A DNA stretch of 30,848 nt, from positions 1-30,848 of the forward strand of contig DDQZ01000102.1 of the NCBI GenBank assembly GCA_002343505.1. The letters are read 5' to 3'. Position numbers and translations under genes: made by a program. This stretch comes from Verrucomicrobiaceae bacterium UBA2429. Its GTDB lineage: Bacteria; Verrucomicrobiota; Verrucomicrobiia; Verrucomicrobiales; Verrucomicrobiaceae. Positions within the stretch are counted from its first letter, which is position 1; each line of letters opens with the position of its first letter. The notes beneath the pieces were generated by a model. It did not search any database. It saw nothing but the letters and a program-made list of their open reading frames with translations, and was not told the DNA's origin. Shown in pieces: positions 7,580 to 14,933 of this stretch.

Positions 7580-8176
7580 ATGCGCCGCCGACTCAATCCC
7601 CTTTCCGAACGCAACATCAAACGCATTGACACCCGGCCCGATTCCGCGAAGCAGACGCATGGTTTCCAGGTCTGCATCTCGCGCAACGGCGGACTCCACA
7701 CCAAGCATTTCTCGGACAGCCTCTACAACGGCATGAAAGGCTCCCTAAAAGCCGCGCGCGCCTACAGGGACCAGATCCTCTCCGAGATGCCGGAGATCGA
7801 GGCCAGCCGCATCGCCCACAGCCACAACGCGAAAAACAAAAGCGGCCACGTCGGCATCTCCTACCGCAAGTCCAAGAACTCCAAGGGCAAGCTCGTGCGT
7901 CACATCGCCGTCTCCGTGCGCGCCGAGCGCGGCAAGACGGTTTCCCGCGTCTATGCCTATACCAAGGACAACCACGATGAAAAACTGGCCGAGGCCATCG
8001 CCTTCCGCGAGGAGATGCTGCGCCAGCGTCTGGAGCGCGAGGGGGGGCTGGCCAGGATCGTCAAGCGGCAGAATCTGGCGGTAAAAAAGACCGCGACCGG
8101 CAAACCCGCCGCCGCGCCCGCCCCAAGGAAGAGAACCTCCCGCAAAACCGCCGCCAGCCAGAAGCGCGGGCTCTGA
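7580..8176 (+). CDS. Basic protein with two AP2-like DNA-binding modules
   Basis: A 198-residue, very basic cytoplasmic protein. Two segments have the pattern of an AP2/ERF-type fold, three strands followed by an amphipathic 'A..AY/F R' helix. Module 1 spans about 25-68, with strands around GFQVCISR and the helix SLKAARAYRDQIL. Module 2 spans about 86-148, with VGISYRKSK, HIAVSVRAE, VSRVYAYT and the helix EKLAEAIAFREEML. The tail (165-198) is Lys/Ala/Pro-rich, resembling histone H1-like tails. Bacterial AP2 domains are mostly known from homing endonucleases and phage-type proteins, but no nuclease domain is visible here. A nucleoid or regulatory role is a guess. The assignment is by eye and needs a profile search. 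Confidence 0.6.
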   Translation: MRRRLNPLSERNIKRIDTRPDSAKQTHGFQVCISRNGGLHTKHFSDSLYNGMKGSLKAARAYRDQILSEMPEIEASRIAHSHNAKNKSGHVGISYRKSKNSKGKLVRHIAVSVRAERGKTVSRVYAYTKDNHDEKLAEAIAFREEMLRQRLEREGGLARIVKRQNLAVKKTATGKPAAAPAPRKRTSRKTAASQKRGL

Positions 8177-8180
8177 CGCG

Positions 8181-8223
8181 GGCGTTAAAGCACGCCATGC
8201 GTGACGCGGACGCTCTTGTCCGC
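8181..8223 (+). terminator. Two stem-loops after the AP2-like gene
   Basis: A 5-bp stem GGCGT/ACGCC (8181-8185/8192-8196) begins four bases after the stop codon. A 6-bp stem GCGGAC/GTCCGC with a 6-base loop follows at 8206-8223. There is no T-run behind them, so if they terminate transcription it is not in the classical way. They lie in the 145-base gap between two convergent genes, which contains nothing else I can identify. Confidence 0.35.
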
Positions 8224-8321
8224 CCTGATCCACCTGGGAACACTGCCCGCTCCGAACAGACAAGAATGCCTGTGTCGCACGCACACCTTGCGCGCGTGCC
8301 GGACGCCGGGTCAACGAACGA

Positions 8322-8951
8322 TCACTCCTTCTTGAACAGCCGTCTGAAGAAGTTCGGCTTTTTCTCCTCTTTCGGACCGGAGGACGGGGTGGACGCAGGC
8401 TGCTGGGAGGCGGCGGGGATTTGCGTCGGGGCGAAACGCGAGGAAGGGCTGCCCGCATCGGGTGACACACCGGCGGGCACCCCGCCCGGCGGCGTTGTGA
8501 AGTCAATCGCCGCCGGGCGGATCGTCGGGCTTTGCGAGAGGTTCATCACCTTGGGCTTCAGCGCCTTGCCGCTGGCGTCATATTCGTGGACGATGCGCTG
8601 AAAAAGCTCGCCCTTCATGTTCGACAGCCGGTCCTCCTTGCGCCGGCCGAACTCGTCGTAAAGACACTGGGCGCGGGCCACCAGGTTGCCGCGCCCGTCG
8701 TAGATGTTGCCTTGCAGGGGCTCGCCCTTTTCGTTGAGCAGGAAGACTTTTTTCGAGATGAGCGCGTTCGCAGAATTGTAGGTCGTCTCGGTCATTTCCC
8801 GCACGTTCATGTCGCGCACGGTCTCGGTGCGTGAGTTGTCCGGGTGGTAAACCGTGCGGCCGACGACGGCCTGACCCGCCGGGCTGGCGGCCATGACCGG
8901 CAGCGCCAAAAGCAGCCATAAATGAGCAAAAATGGAGTCGCGTAGATTCAT
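8322..8951 (-). CDS. Secreted protein with YD/RHS-like repeat segment
   Basis: A 209-residue exported protein of unknown function. The chosen ATG at 8951 is preceded by AGGA at good spacing and gives a clear signal peptide (MNLRDSIF, hydrophobic core, cleavage near VMAASP). The middle part (about 50-125) has tandem segments resembling YD/RHS or MORN-like repeats, such as NIYDGRGNLV, YDEFGRR and HEYDASGK. The last 80 residues are Pro/Ser-rich and likely disordered, ending in a basic tail with FFRRLFKKE. No enzymatic motif is seen. It is divergent from the GAF gene, with a 65-base gap. It is much too short to be a full RHS toxin. Confidence 0.75.
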   Translation of the reverse strand: MNLRDSIFAHLWLLLALPVMAASPAGQAVVGRTVYHPDNSRTETVRDMNVREMTETTYNSANALISKKVFLLNEKGEPLQGNIYDGRGNLVARAQCLYDEFGRRKEDRLSNMKGELFQRIVHEYDASGKALKPKVMNLSQSPTIRPAAIDFTTPPGGVPAGVSPDAGSPSSRFAPTQIPAASQQPASTPSSGPKEEKKPNFFRRLFKKE

Positions 8952-9016
8952 GAATCCTGGAAAAATACGCCCCATCCTATTCCCGCCCCGCCGCCAAGCC
9001 AAGATCATTTCCCGTC

Positions 9017-9466
9017 ATGAGCGAACATCTCCCCAGCCTCCATCCCGCCAGCCAGGATTGGGACGGCTTTCTCAACAGCGTCATTGACGAGTTCGGCTGC
9101 ACCACTGGCACCCTGCACCGGCTGGATGCCGCCGACCGGCATTTGAAGCTGGTGGCCCATCGCGGCATCCCCCCGCAGTTGATGCCCGTCATCCAGTCCA
9201 TCCCCATCGGCAAAGGCATCGCCGGAGCGGCGGCGGAGCGGCTGGAGCCCGTGGAGCTGTGCAACCTCCAGACCGACACCAGCGGCGTGGCCAAGCCGGG
9301 GGCGAAGCAGACCCAGGTGCAGGGCAGCCTGGCCGTGCCCGTCCTCGATGGCGACCGGCTCTGCGGCACGCTCGGCATCGGCAAGCTCACCGCCTATGAG
9401 TTCACGCCGGAGGAAAAGGAAAGACTCATCGCCATCGGACGCGAAGTGGCCGCTCGGCTGGCCTGA
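9017..9466 (+). CDS. GAF domain-containing protein
   Basis: A 149-residue single-domain GAF protein. It has the usual layout: an N-terminal helix; strands with CTTGTLHRLD; a middle HRGIPPQLMPVIQSIPIGKGIAG that matches the GAF consensus 'G.P......I..G.GI.G'; then the core SLAVPVLDGDRLCGTLGIG; then a C-terminal helix. There is no output domain, so it may be a small ligand sensor or a methionine-sulfoxide-reductase-like (fRMsr) relative. The Cys residues needed for fRMsr are not clearly conserved. It lies 51 bases ahead of mlaE in the same direction and could be co-transcribed with the lipid transporter. Confidence 0.88.
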   Translation: MSEHLPSLHPASQDWDGFLNSVIDEFGCTTGTLHRLDAADRHLKLVAHRGIPPQLMPVIQSIPIGKGIAGAAAERLEPVELCNLQTDTSGVAKPGAKQTQVQGSLAVPVLDGDRLCGTLGIGKLTAYEFTPEEKERLIAIGREVAARLA

Positions 9467-9517
9467 GCACCGCGCGCGGGTTGCCATCCCCCCCAGGCGT
9501 GGCATGATGCGCGTCCG

Positions 9518-10324
9518 ATGTCCGTGCTTGTCGAGATGCTGGCCCTGCCTGGGCGCTCTTTTTTGAACTTCCTGAGTTACCTCGGGCAGTTGGGCAGGCT
9601 GGTGGCCGACCTCGCCCACTCCATCTTCCGCGGCAGACTGCGCATCCTGCAGATGGCCGAGCAAATCGTCGGCATCGGCTACGGCTCGCAGGCCGTCGTT
9701 GTGGTCACCGGAGCCTTCACCGGCGCGGTGTTCACAGCACAGTCGTATTTTAAATTCAAAGACTTCGGCATCGAGACCACCATCGGCGGCATCGTCAGCG
9801 TCTCCCTGTGCCGCGAGCTGGCCCCCGTGCTCGCCGGCCTCATGGTCACCGGCCGTGTCGGCGCCGCCATGGCCGCCGAGATCGGCACCATGAAGGTGAA
9901 CGAGGAAATAGACGCCCTGCGCGTCATGGGCGTCCACCCCGTGGACTACCTCGTGCAGCCGCGCTTCTTCGCCATGATGATCTCCATGCCGCTGCTCATC
10001 GCCGAGTCCATCGTCTTCGGCCTCGCCGCCTCGGCCCTCGTCTCCAGCCTCGCCTTCCACATCCCCTTCACCTGGTTCTGGACCCACGTCGTGGACCACA
10101 CGAACCACACCGACCTCATCTTCGGCATGACCAAGGGCTTCTTCTTCGGCATCCTCATCGTGCTCATCTCCTGCCACCAGGGCCTGACCGCCGCCAACGG
10201 CGCCGTCGGCGTCGGCCTCGGCACCACCCGCGCCGTCGTCTTCTCCTCCCTGGCCCTGCTCGTGGTGAATTTCTTCCTCACCATGCTGCTGAACTACTTC
10301 TTCCCCCTCGGCACCGCCCTCTGA
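9518..10324 (+). CDS. mlaE: MlaE-type ABC transporter permease
   Basis: A 268-residue inner-membrane permease of the MCE/Mla phospholipid transporter. The hallmark block RELAPVLAGLMVTGRVG followed by AAEIGTMKVNEEIDALRVMG is present in the middle of the protein. There are about five hydrophobic segments and an amphipathic N-terminus. Three bases separate its stop from the mlaF start, and mlaD follows, giving the order permease-ATPase-MCE protein. In other bacteria this complex moves phospholipids between inner and outer membranes. The gene is strongly C-ending in codon use, unlike the G-ending genes at the start of the window. Confidence 0.94.
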   Translation: MSVLVEMLALPGRSFLNFLSYLGQLGRLVADLAHSIFRGRLRILQMAEQIVGIGYGSQAVVVVTGAFTGAVFTAQSYFKFKDFGIETTIGGIVSVSLCRELAPVLAGLMVTGRVGAAMAAEIGTMKVNEEIDALRVMGVHPVDYLVQPRFFAMMISMPLLIAESIVFGLAASALVSSLAFHIPFTWFWTHVVDHTNHTDLIFGMTKGFFFGILIVLISCHQGLTAANGAVGVGLGTTRAVVFSSLALLVVNFFLTMLLNYFFPLGTAL

Positions 10325-10327
10325 CCC

Positions 10328-11092
10328 ATGCCCGGCACCGACTCCAGCGTCCCCTTCATCCGCGTCACCGGCCTGAAAAAAAGCTTCGGCGCCCAAAAGA
10401 CCCTCCAGGGCGTGGACCTCGACATCTGCCACGGCGAGACCCTCGTGCTCATCGGCCCCAGCGGCGAGGGCAAAAGCGTCCTCCTCAAGCACATCATCGG
10501 CCTCCTCCACCCCGACGAGGGCCGCGTCGAGCTCGACGGCGTCAACCTCTGCTCCATGACCGAGCGCCAGCTCCTCATCGCCCGCCAGCGCATGGGCTAC
10601 CTCTTTCAAAACGCCGCCCTCTTCGGCAGCCTCACCGTCGCCGAAAACGTCGCCTTCCCCCTCAAGGAAGCCGGCCTGCGCGACCAAAAACAAATCGCCG
10701 ACCGCGTCCACGAAGCCCTCGACCTCGTCGAACTCTCCGCCCACAAGGACAAAATGCCCGTCAACCTCTCCGGCGGCATGAGAAAGCGCGCCGGCATCGC
10801 CCGCGCCATCGTCACCCGCCCCGAGTGCATCCTCTACGACGAGCCCACCGCCGGCCTTGACCCCGTAGTCACCGACGTCATAGACCACATGATCCAGCGC
10901 ATGCAAAAGCGCTTCCGCGTTACCAGCGTCGTCATCACCCATGACATGAGCAGCGTCTTCCGCATCGCCGACCGCGTCGTCATGCTCAAAAACGGCGTTG
11001 TCAGCTTCAACGGCACCCCCGGCGAACTGCGCGCCTCCCCCGAACCAGAAATCCAGAACTTCATCGCCGGCCGCTCCGGCCTCATCGCCTGA
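10328..11092 (+). CDS. mlaF: MlaF-type ABC transporter ATP-binding protein
   Basis: A 254-residue cytoplasmic ATPase of the Mla/MCE complex. All ABC motifs are visible: Walker A GPSGEGKS (43-50), Q-loop in YLFQNAALF (91-99), signature LSGGMRKRAGIARA (147-160), Walker B ILYDEP (168-173) with the D-loop GLDP, and the switch His in VITHD (His205). The signature 'GGMRKR' is the form typical of MlaF rather than of other importers. It follows mlaE after three bases and precedes mlaD by nine, so the three genes form one operon. Confidence 0.95.
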   Translation: MPGTDSSVPFIRVTGLKKSFGAQKTLQGVDLDICHGETLVLIGPSGEGKSVLLKHIIGLLHPDEGRVELDGVNLCSMTERQLLIARQRMGYLFQNAALFGSLTVAENVAFPLKEAGLRDQKQIADRVHEALDLVELSAHKDKMPVNLSGGMRKRAGIARAIVTRPECILYDEPTAGLDPVVTDVIDHMIQRMQKRFRVTSVVITHDMSSVFRIADRVVMLKNGVVSFNGTPGELRASPEPEIQNFIAGRSGLIA

Positions 11093-11101
11093 CCCCCGCC
11101 C

Positions 11102-12151
11102 ATGAATTCCGAACGCAAAACCGAAATCCTCGTCGGCCTCTTTCTCTTCGTCGGCATGCTCATGCTCGGCGGCATCATCCTGCAATTCGGCGGCCTGCGC
11201 GAATGGTTCACCGACAGCTACCGCCTGCGCGTCTCCTTCCCCAACGCCTCCGGCATCAAGGAAGGCTCCCCCGTCTATCTCGGCGGCTCCAAAGTCGGCA
11301 AAGTCCTCCGCCACCCCCAGCTCAACGAAACCTTCACCGGCATCATCGTGGACCTCAAGATCAACGAGGATGTGGACATCCCCGCCGACTCCGCCTTCGC
11401 CATCGGTTCCGCCGGCCTCATGGGCGACGCCCTCATCGAGATCCGCCCCGGCAGCGAAGGCGCCACCGCCTTCATCCCCCACGACCACGCCGAAATCATC
11501 GAAGGCGTCAAAAGCGGCGGCCTCTCCGACCTCCAGAGCACCGCCGAGGAAGTCGGCAAAAAAGTGGACCTCGTCCTCGACGACCTCCGCGCCGCCCTCA
11601 AAGACATCCGCGAATCCGTCTCCAAGATCAACAAAGACGCCCTCTCCGACGCCACCATCACCGACTTCAAAGACAGCATGGAGCACCTCAGCCAGACCAT
11701 GAAGCGCGTGGATGAAAAAGTGCTCGGCGACGAAAACGCCGACATGCTCAAGTCCGCCCTCGCCGACTTCAAAGCGGCGGCCGCCAGCTTCAAGACCTCC
11801 TCCAAACACATCGAGGAAGGCACCGCCAAGATCGGCCCCATGCTCGACAAGCTCGATCCCGCCATCGCCAAGGTGGACAAGGTCGTGTCCGGCGCCGAAG
11901 ACACCCTCCAATCCATCAAAAGCGCCGCCGACAGCCTCGCCCTCACCGCGCGCAACCTCAACTCCGGCAAAGGCATCCTCGCCGCCCTCATGAACGACCC
12001 CGCGCTCAAGACCGACCTGCACGACCTCATCGCCAACCTCAAGCGCAACGGCGTCCTCTTCTACCGCGACAGCGCCGCACGCGAGCGCGCCAAGGAGGAA
12101 GCGCAGCCCGGCCCTGTGCGTCAGGGGCCGCGTCCTCTGTTCGGACGCTGA
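11102..12151 (+). CDS. mlaD: MCE/MlaD-family lipid-binding protein
   Basis: A 349-residue periplasmic lipid-shuttling protein anchored by one N-terminal membrane segment (about 9-30). The MCE domain follows (about 38-120) with the conserved VSFPNASGIKEGSPVYLGG. The remainder is a long helical region (about 135-330) that would form a tunnel or stalk. E. coli MlaD is about 183 residues, so this is the longer type seen in many other phyla. No MlaB (STAS) or MlaC gene is adjacent, so the system is a core E-F-D set. It converges on lysA with a 15-base gap. Confidence 0.92.
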   Translation: MNSERKTEILVGLFLFVGMLMLGGIILQFGGLREWFTDSYRLRVSFPNASGIKEGSPVYLGGSKVGKVLRHPQLNETFTGIIVDLKINEDVDIPADSAFAIGSAGLMGDALIEIRPGSEGATAFIPHDHAEIIEGVKSGGLSDLQSTAEEVGKKVDLVLDDLRAALKDIRESVSKINKDALSDATITDFKDSMEHLSQTMKRVDEKVLGDENADMLKSALADFKAAAASFKTSSKHIEEGTAKIGPMLDKLDPAIAKVDKVVSGAEDTLQSIKSAADSLALTARNLNSGKGILAALMNDPALKTDLHDLIANLKRNGVLFYRDSAARERAKEEAQPGPVRQGPRPLFGR

Positions 12152-12166
12152 GACCGGGCGCTGCTT

Positions 12167-13459
12167 TTACTCCACCCGCTCCCCCTTGAGCACGTCATCC
12201 AGAGTCTGGCGCTCGCGGACGACGGTGGCCTTGGCTCCGTCCACGAGGACCTCGGCGGGCATGGGGCGGGTGTTGTAGTTGGAGGCCATGGTGAAGCCGT
12301 ACGCGCCGGCGCTGAGCACGGCGAGGTAGTCCCCCGCCTGCACGGGCGGCAGTTCGCGGTTCTGTGCCAGGAAGTCTCCCGTCTCGCAGATGGGGCCGAC
12401 GATGTCAGCCTTCTCCACTTCTCCTGTGGCGGGCTGCTTGAGCGGCACGATCTGGTGCCAGCCTTCGTAGAGCGTGGGCCGGATGAGGTCGTTCATGCCC
12501 GCGTCCACGATCTTGAATATCTTGGCCGCGCCTCGCTTTTCGTAGAGCACGCGGGTGATGAGCGCGCCCGCGTTGCCGACCATGAAGCGGCCCGGCTCGC
12601 AGAGAATGCGCAGGCCGAGGGGCTGGAGCAGGGGCGTCACCGCGTCCGCGTAGGCCTGGATGGTGAGCGGATGCAGGTTTTCATTCTCCTGCCACCAGCT
12701 CTCGGGGCCGGAGTCGAGGCTCTGGCGGTAGTTGATGCCAATGCCGCCGCCGATGCTGAAAAACTGGATGCCATGCCGCGCCTTCACCTCCTGGACGAGG
12801 GGCACGACCTTGCGCACGGCCTCGACGAAGGGCTCGACGCTGGTAAGCTGGGAGCCGATGTGCATTTGCAGGCCGCGCAGCTCCAGGTGCTGGCATTCGG
12901 CGGCGGCGCGGGCATAGACATCAAGGATGTTTTCAAAGTCCACGCCGAACTTGTTCTCGCTCTTGCCGGTGGTGATTTTGGCGTGGGTTTTCGCGTCCAC
13001 ATTGGGGTTCACGCGCACGGCCACGGGAGCTTTTTTGCCCAGCTCGCCGGCGATCTGGTTGATGTGCCGCAACTCGGCCTCGGACTCCGCATTGATGCAG
13101 TAAATGCCCTGGTCGAGAGCATAGGCGATCTCCTCGCGCGTCTTGCCCACGCCGGCAAAGGTGCATTTGCGCGGATCACCTCCCGCCTTGATGACGCGGT
13201 AAAGCTCGCCGCCGGAGACGATGTCAAAGCCGCCGCCGAGCCTGGCGATGGTGGCCAGCACGGCCAGGTTCGAGTTCGCCTTCACCGCATAGCAGATGAG
13301 GTGGTCCAGGCCGGAGAGCGCGGCATCCAGCCGGGTGAAATGACTGGTGATGGTGCCCTTCGAGTACACATAGAGCGGCGTGCCGTGCTTTTCCGCCAAT
13401 GACTGGAGAGACACGTCCTCGACAAACAGCCCGCCCTGGGAGTAATGAAAATGGTGCAT
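12167..13459 (-). CDS. lysA: Diaminopimelate decarboxylase
   Basis: A PLP enzyme converting meso-diaminopimelate to L-lysine, the last step of the lysine pathway. ATG at 13459 gives 430 residues beginning [16 protein letters not shown], the usual start for the family; a further 39-codon in-frame extension overlaps the divergent miaB start and is rejected. The PLP lysine is in CYAVKANSN (Lys60). Other motifs are [13 protein letters not shown], the EPGR phosphate/cofactor loop, CETGDF (active-site Cys from the partner subunit) and [10 protein letters not shown]. Length is normal. A 5-bp stem-loop (13467-13481) lies in its leader, of unknown meaning. Confidence 0.97.
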   Translation of the reverse strand: MHHFHYSQGGLFVEDVSLQSLAEKHGTPLYVYSKGTITSHFTRLDAALSGLDHLICYAVKANSNLAVLATIARLGGGFDIVSGGELYRVIKAGGDPRKCTFAGVGKTREEIAYALDQGIYCINAESEAELRHINQIAGELGKKAPVAVRVNPNVDAKTHAKITTGKSENKFGVDFENILDVYARAAAECQHLELRGLQMHIGSQLTSVEPFVEAVRKVVPLVQEVKARHGIQFFSIGGGIGINYRQSLDSGPESWWQENENLHPLTIQAYADAVTPLLQPLGLRILCEPGRFMVGNAGALITRVLYEKRGAAKIFKIVDAGMNDLIRPTLYEGWHQIVPLKQPATGEVEKADIVGPICETGDFLAQNRELPPVQAGDYLAVLSAGAYGFTMASNYNTRPMPAEVLVDGAKATVVRERQTLDDVLKGERVE

Positions 13460-13550
13460 AAGAGGGCCGCTCCATAAGCGGAAAGCACGCGCGCGCAAGC
13501 CCGTCCATGAACCTTGCCGGTCCGGTCTGGAGCGGTTGTCAAAAGGCGTT

Positions 13551-14933
13551 ATGCCCGTATTTTGGCCGCCCCACATGCCCCGAGTTTATATCAAAACCTA
13601 CGGCTGCCAGATGAACGAGCGCGACACCGAGCAGGTCTCGCAGATGTTCGTCGAGCGCGGCTACACCCTGACGCCCACCGATGAGGACGCGGATGTGGTG
13701 CTCATCAACACCTGCTCCGTGCGCGACCAGGCGGAGCAGAAGGCGCTGGGAAAGATGGGCATGGCGCGGCGGCGGCGCGTGCCATTGGTCACTGGATTCA
13801 TGGGCTGCATGGCACAGAGCCGGGGGCCGGAGCTGGTGGAAAAATCCGGCGTGGACCTCGTGGTCGGCACGCAGAAGTACCACCGCGTGGTGGATTATGT
13901 GGACCGGATCATCCGGGCCAAAGAGGAGCGGCAGATGGATGACGAGCGCTATTCCATCGTGGATGTGGGGGAGGAGGAAGGCTCGCAGGACACCATCCGC
14001 GACCACACCCTCAAGGAAAGGCAGGGCAGCGCCTTTGTCAGCATCATGCAGGGCTGCAACATGAAGTGCACCTTCTGCATCGTGCCCTACACGCGCGGCG
14101 GCGAGCGCGCGCGGCCCATTGCCGGCATCGTCGAGGAAGTGCGCCGTCTCGCCGACCGGGGCGTCAAAGAGGTGACGTTGCTGGGCCAGATCGTGAACCT
14201 CTACGGACGGCACGAGTTTCCAGTCGTGGATGGCAAAAGCCCGTTCGTGCAGTTGCTTGAGGCCGTCCACGAGGTGCCGGGCATTCAGCGCATCCGCTTC
14301 ACCAGCCCGCATCCCATCGGCTACAAGAAGGACCTCATCGAGGCCTTCACCCGCCTGCCCAAGCTGGCCGAGCATGTGCATCTGCCGGTGCAGAGCGGCA
14401 GTGATGAGATTCTGAAAAAAATGCACCGTCCGTACACGGCGGGGAAGTTTGCCGACCTCGTCGAGCGCATCCGCGCCGCGCGTCCGGGCATCGCGGTCAC
14501 CACGGATGTCATCGTCGGCTTTCCGGGTGAAACGGACGCGCATTACCAGGAGACTCGCGCGCTGTTCGAGCGGGTGCGCTTCGACAACGCCTTCGTCTTC
14601 CGCTATTCGAAGCGGCGCGGCACGCCAGCCGCGGAGATGGACGAGTCCGTCCAGGTGCCCGAACGGGTCAAGGAGGAGCGCAACCAGGATCTGCTGGCCC
14701 TGGTCAACTCCCATGCCCTGCCGCGCTACGATGAGCTGGTGGGAAAAAATGTGGAAATCCTCTGCGAAGGCCCCAGCAAGACCACCGAGACCCGCCTCAT
14801 GGGCCGCACCCGCACCAACAAGATCGTCGTCTTCGAAGGCAGCGCGGAGCGCCACACCGGCGAGATTTTCGACGTGCGCGTGCTCAGCCACCACCACTTC
14901 ACTCTTTACGGTGATCCCGTGACCGCAGGTTGA
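13551..14933 (+). CDS. miaB: tRNA-2-methylthio-N6-dimethylallyladenosine synthase
   Basis: A radical-SAM methylthiotransferase that converts i6A37 to ms2i6A37 in tRNA. ATG at 13551 has AAAAGG four bases upstream, giving 460 residues. Homology would favour the ATG at 13575 (MPRVYIKTYGC), which lacks a Shine-Dalgarno. Numbered from 13575, the N-terminal cluster cysteines are Cys11, Cys47 and Cys78 (YGCQMN, NTCSVRDQAE, GCMAQ). The radical-SAM cluster CNMKCTFC uses Cys161, Cys165 and Cys168. The C-terminal TRAM-like domain begins near LVGKNVEILCEG. NTCSVRDQAE and CIVPYTRG favour MiaB over RimO or MtaB. Its 3' end overlaps the next gene by 28 bases, tail to tail. Confidence 0.96.
   Translation: MPVFWPPHMPRVYIKTYGCQMNERDTEQVSQMFVERGYTLTPTDEDADVVLINTCSVRDQAEQKALGKMGMARRRRVPLVTGFMGCMAQSRGPELVEKSGVDLVVGTQKYHRVVDYVDRIIRAKEERQMDDERYSIVDVGEEEGSQDTIRDHTLKERQGSAFVSIMQGCNMKCTFCIVPYTRGGERARPIAGIVEEVRRLADRGVKEVTLLGQIVNLYGRHEFPVVDGKSPFVQLLEAVHEVPGIQRIRFTSPHPIGYKKDLIEAFTRLPKLAEHVHLPVQSGSDEILKKMHRPYTAGKFADLVERIRAARPGIAVTTDVIVGFPGETDAHYQETRALFERVRFDNAFVFRYSKRRGTPAAEMDESVQVPERVKEERNQDLLALVNSHALPRYDELVGKNVEILCEGPSKTTETRLMGRTRTNKIVVFEGSAERHTGEIFDVRVLSHHHFTLYGDPVTAG

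Noticed and set aside
8322..8951. An RHS/polymorphic toxin
   Set aside because: Only a few YD-like segments are present, without the large RHS shell, a toxin tip or an immunity gene.
9005..12022. A minus-strand open frame of about 1,005 codons opposite the mla genes
   Set aside because: It is antisense to four genes with clear family motifs. Its Asp/Gly/Val/His-rich low-complexity content is the expected mirror of C-ending codons on the other strand.
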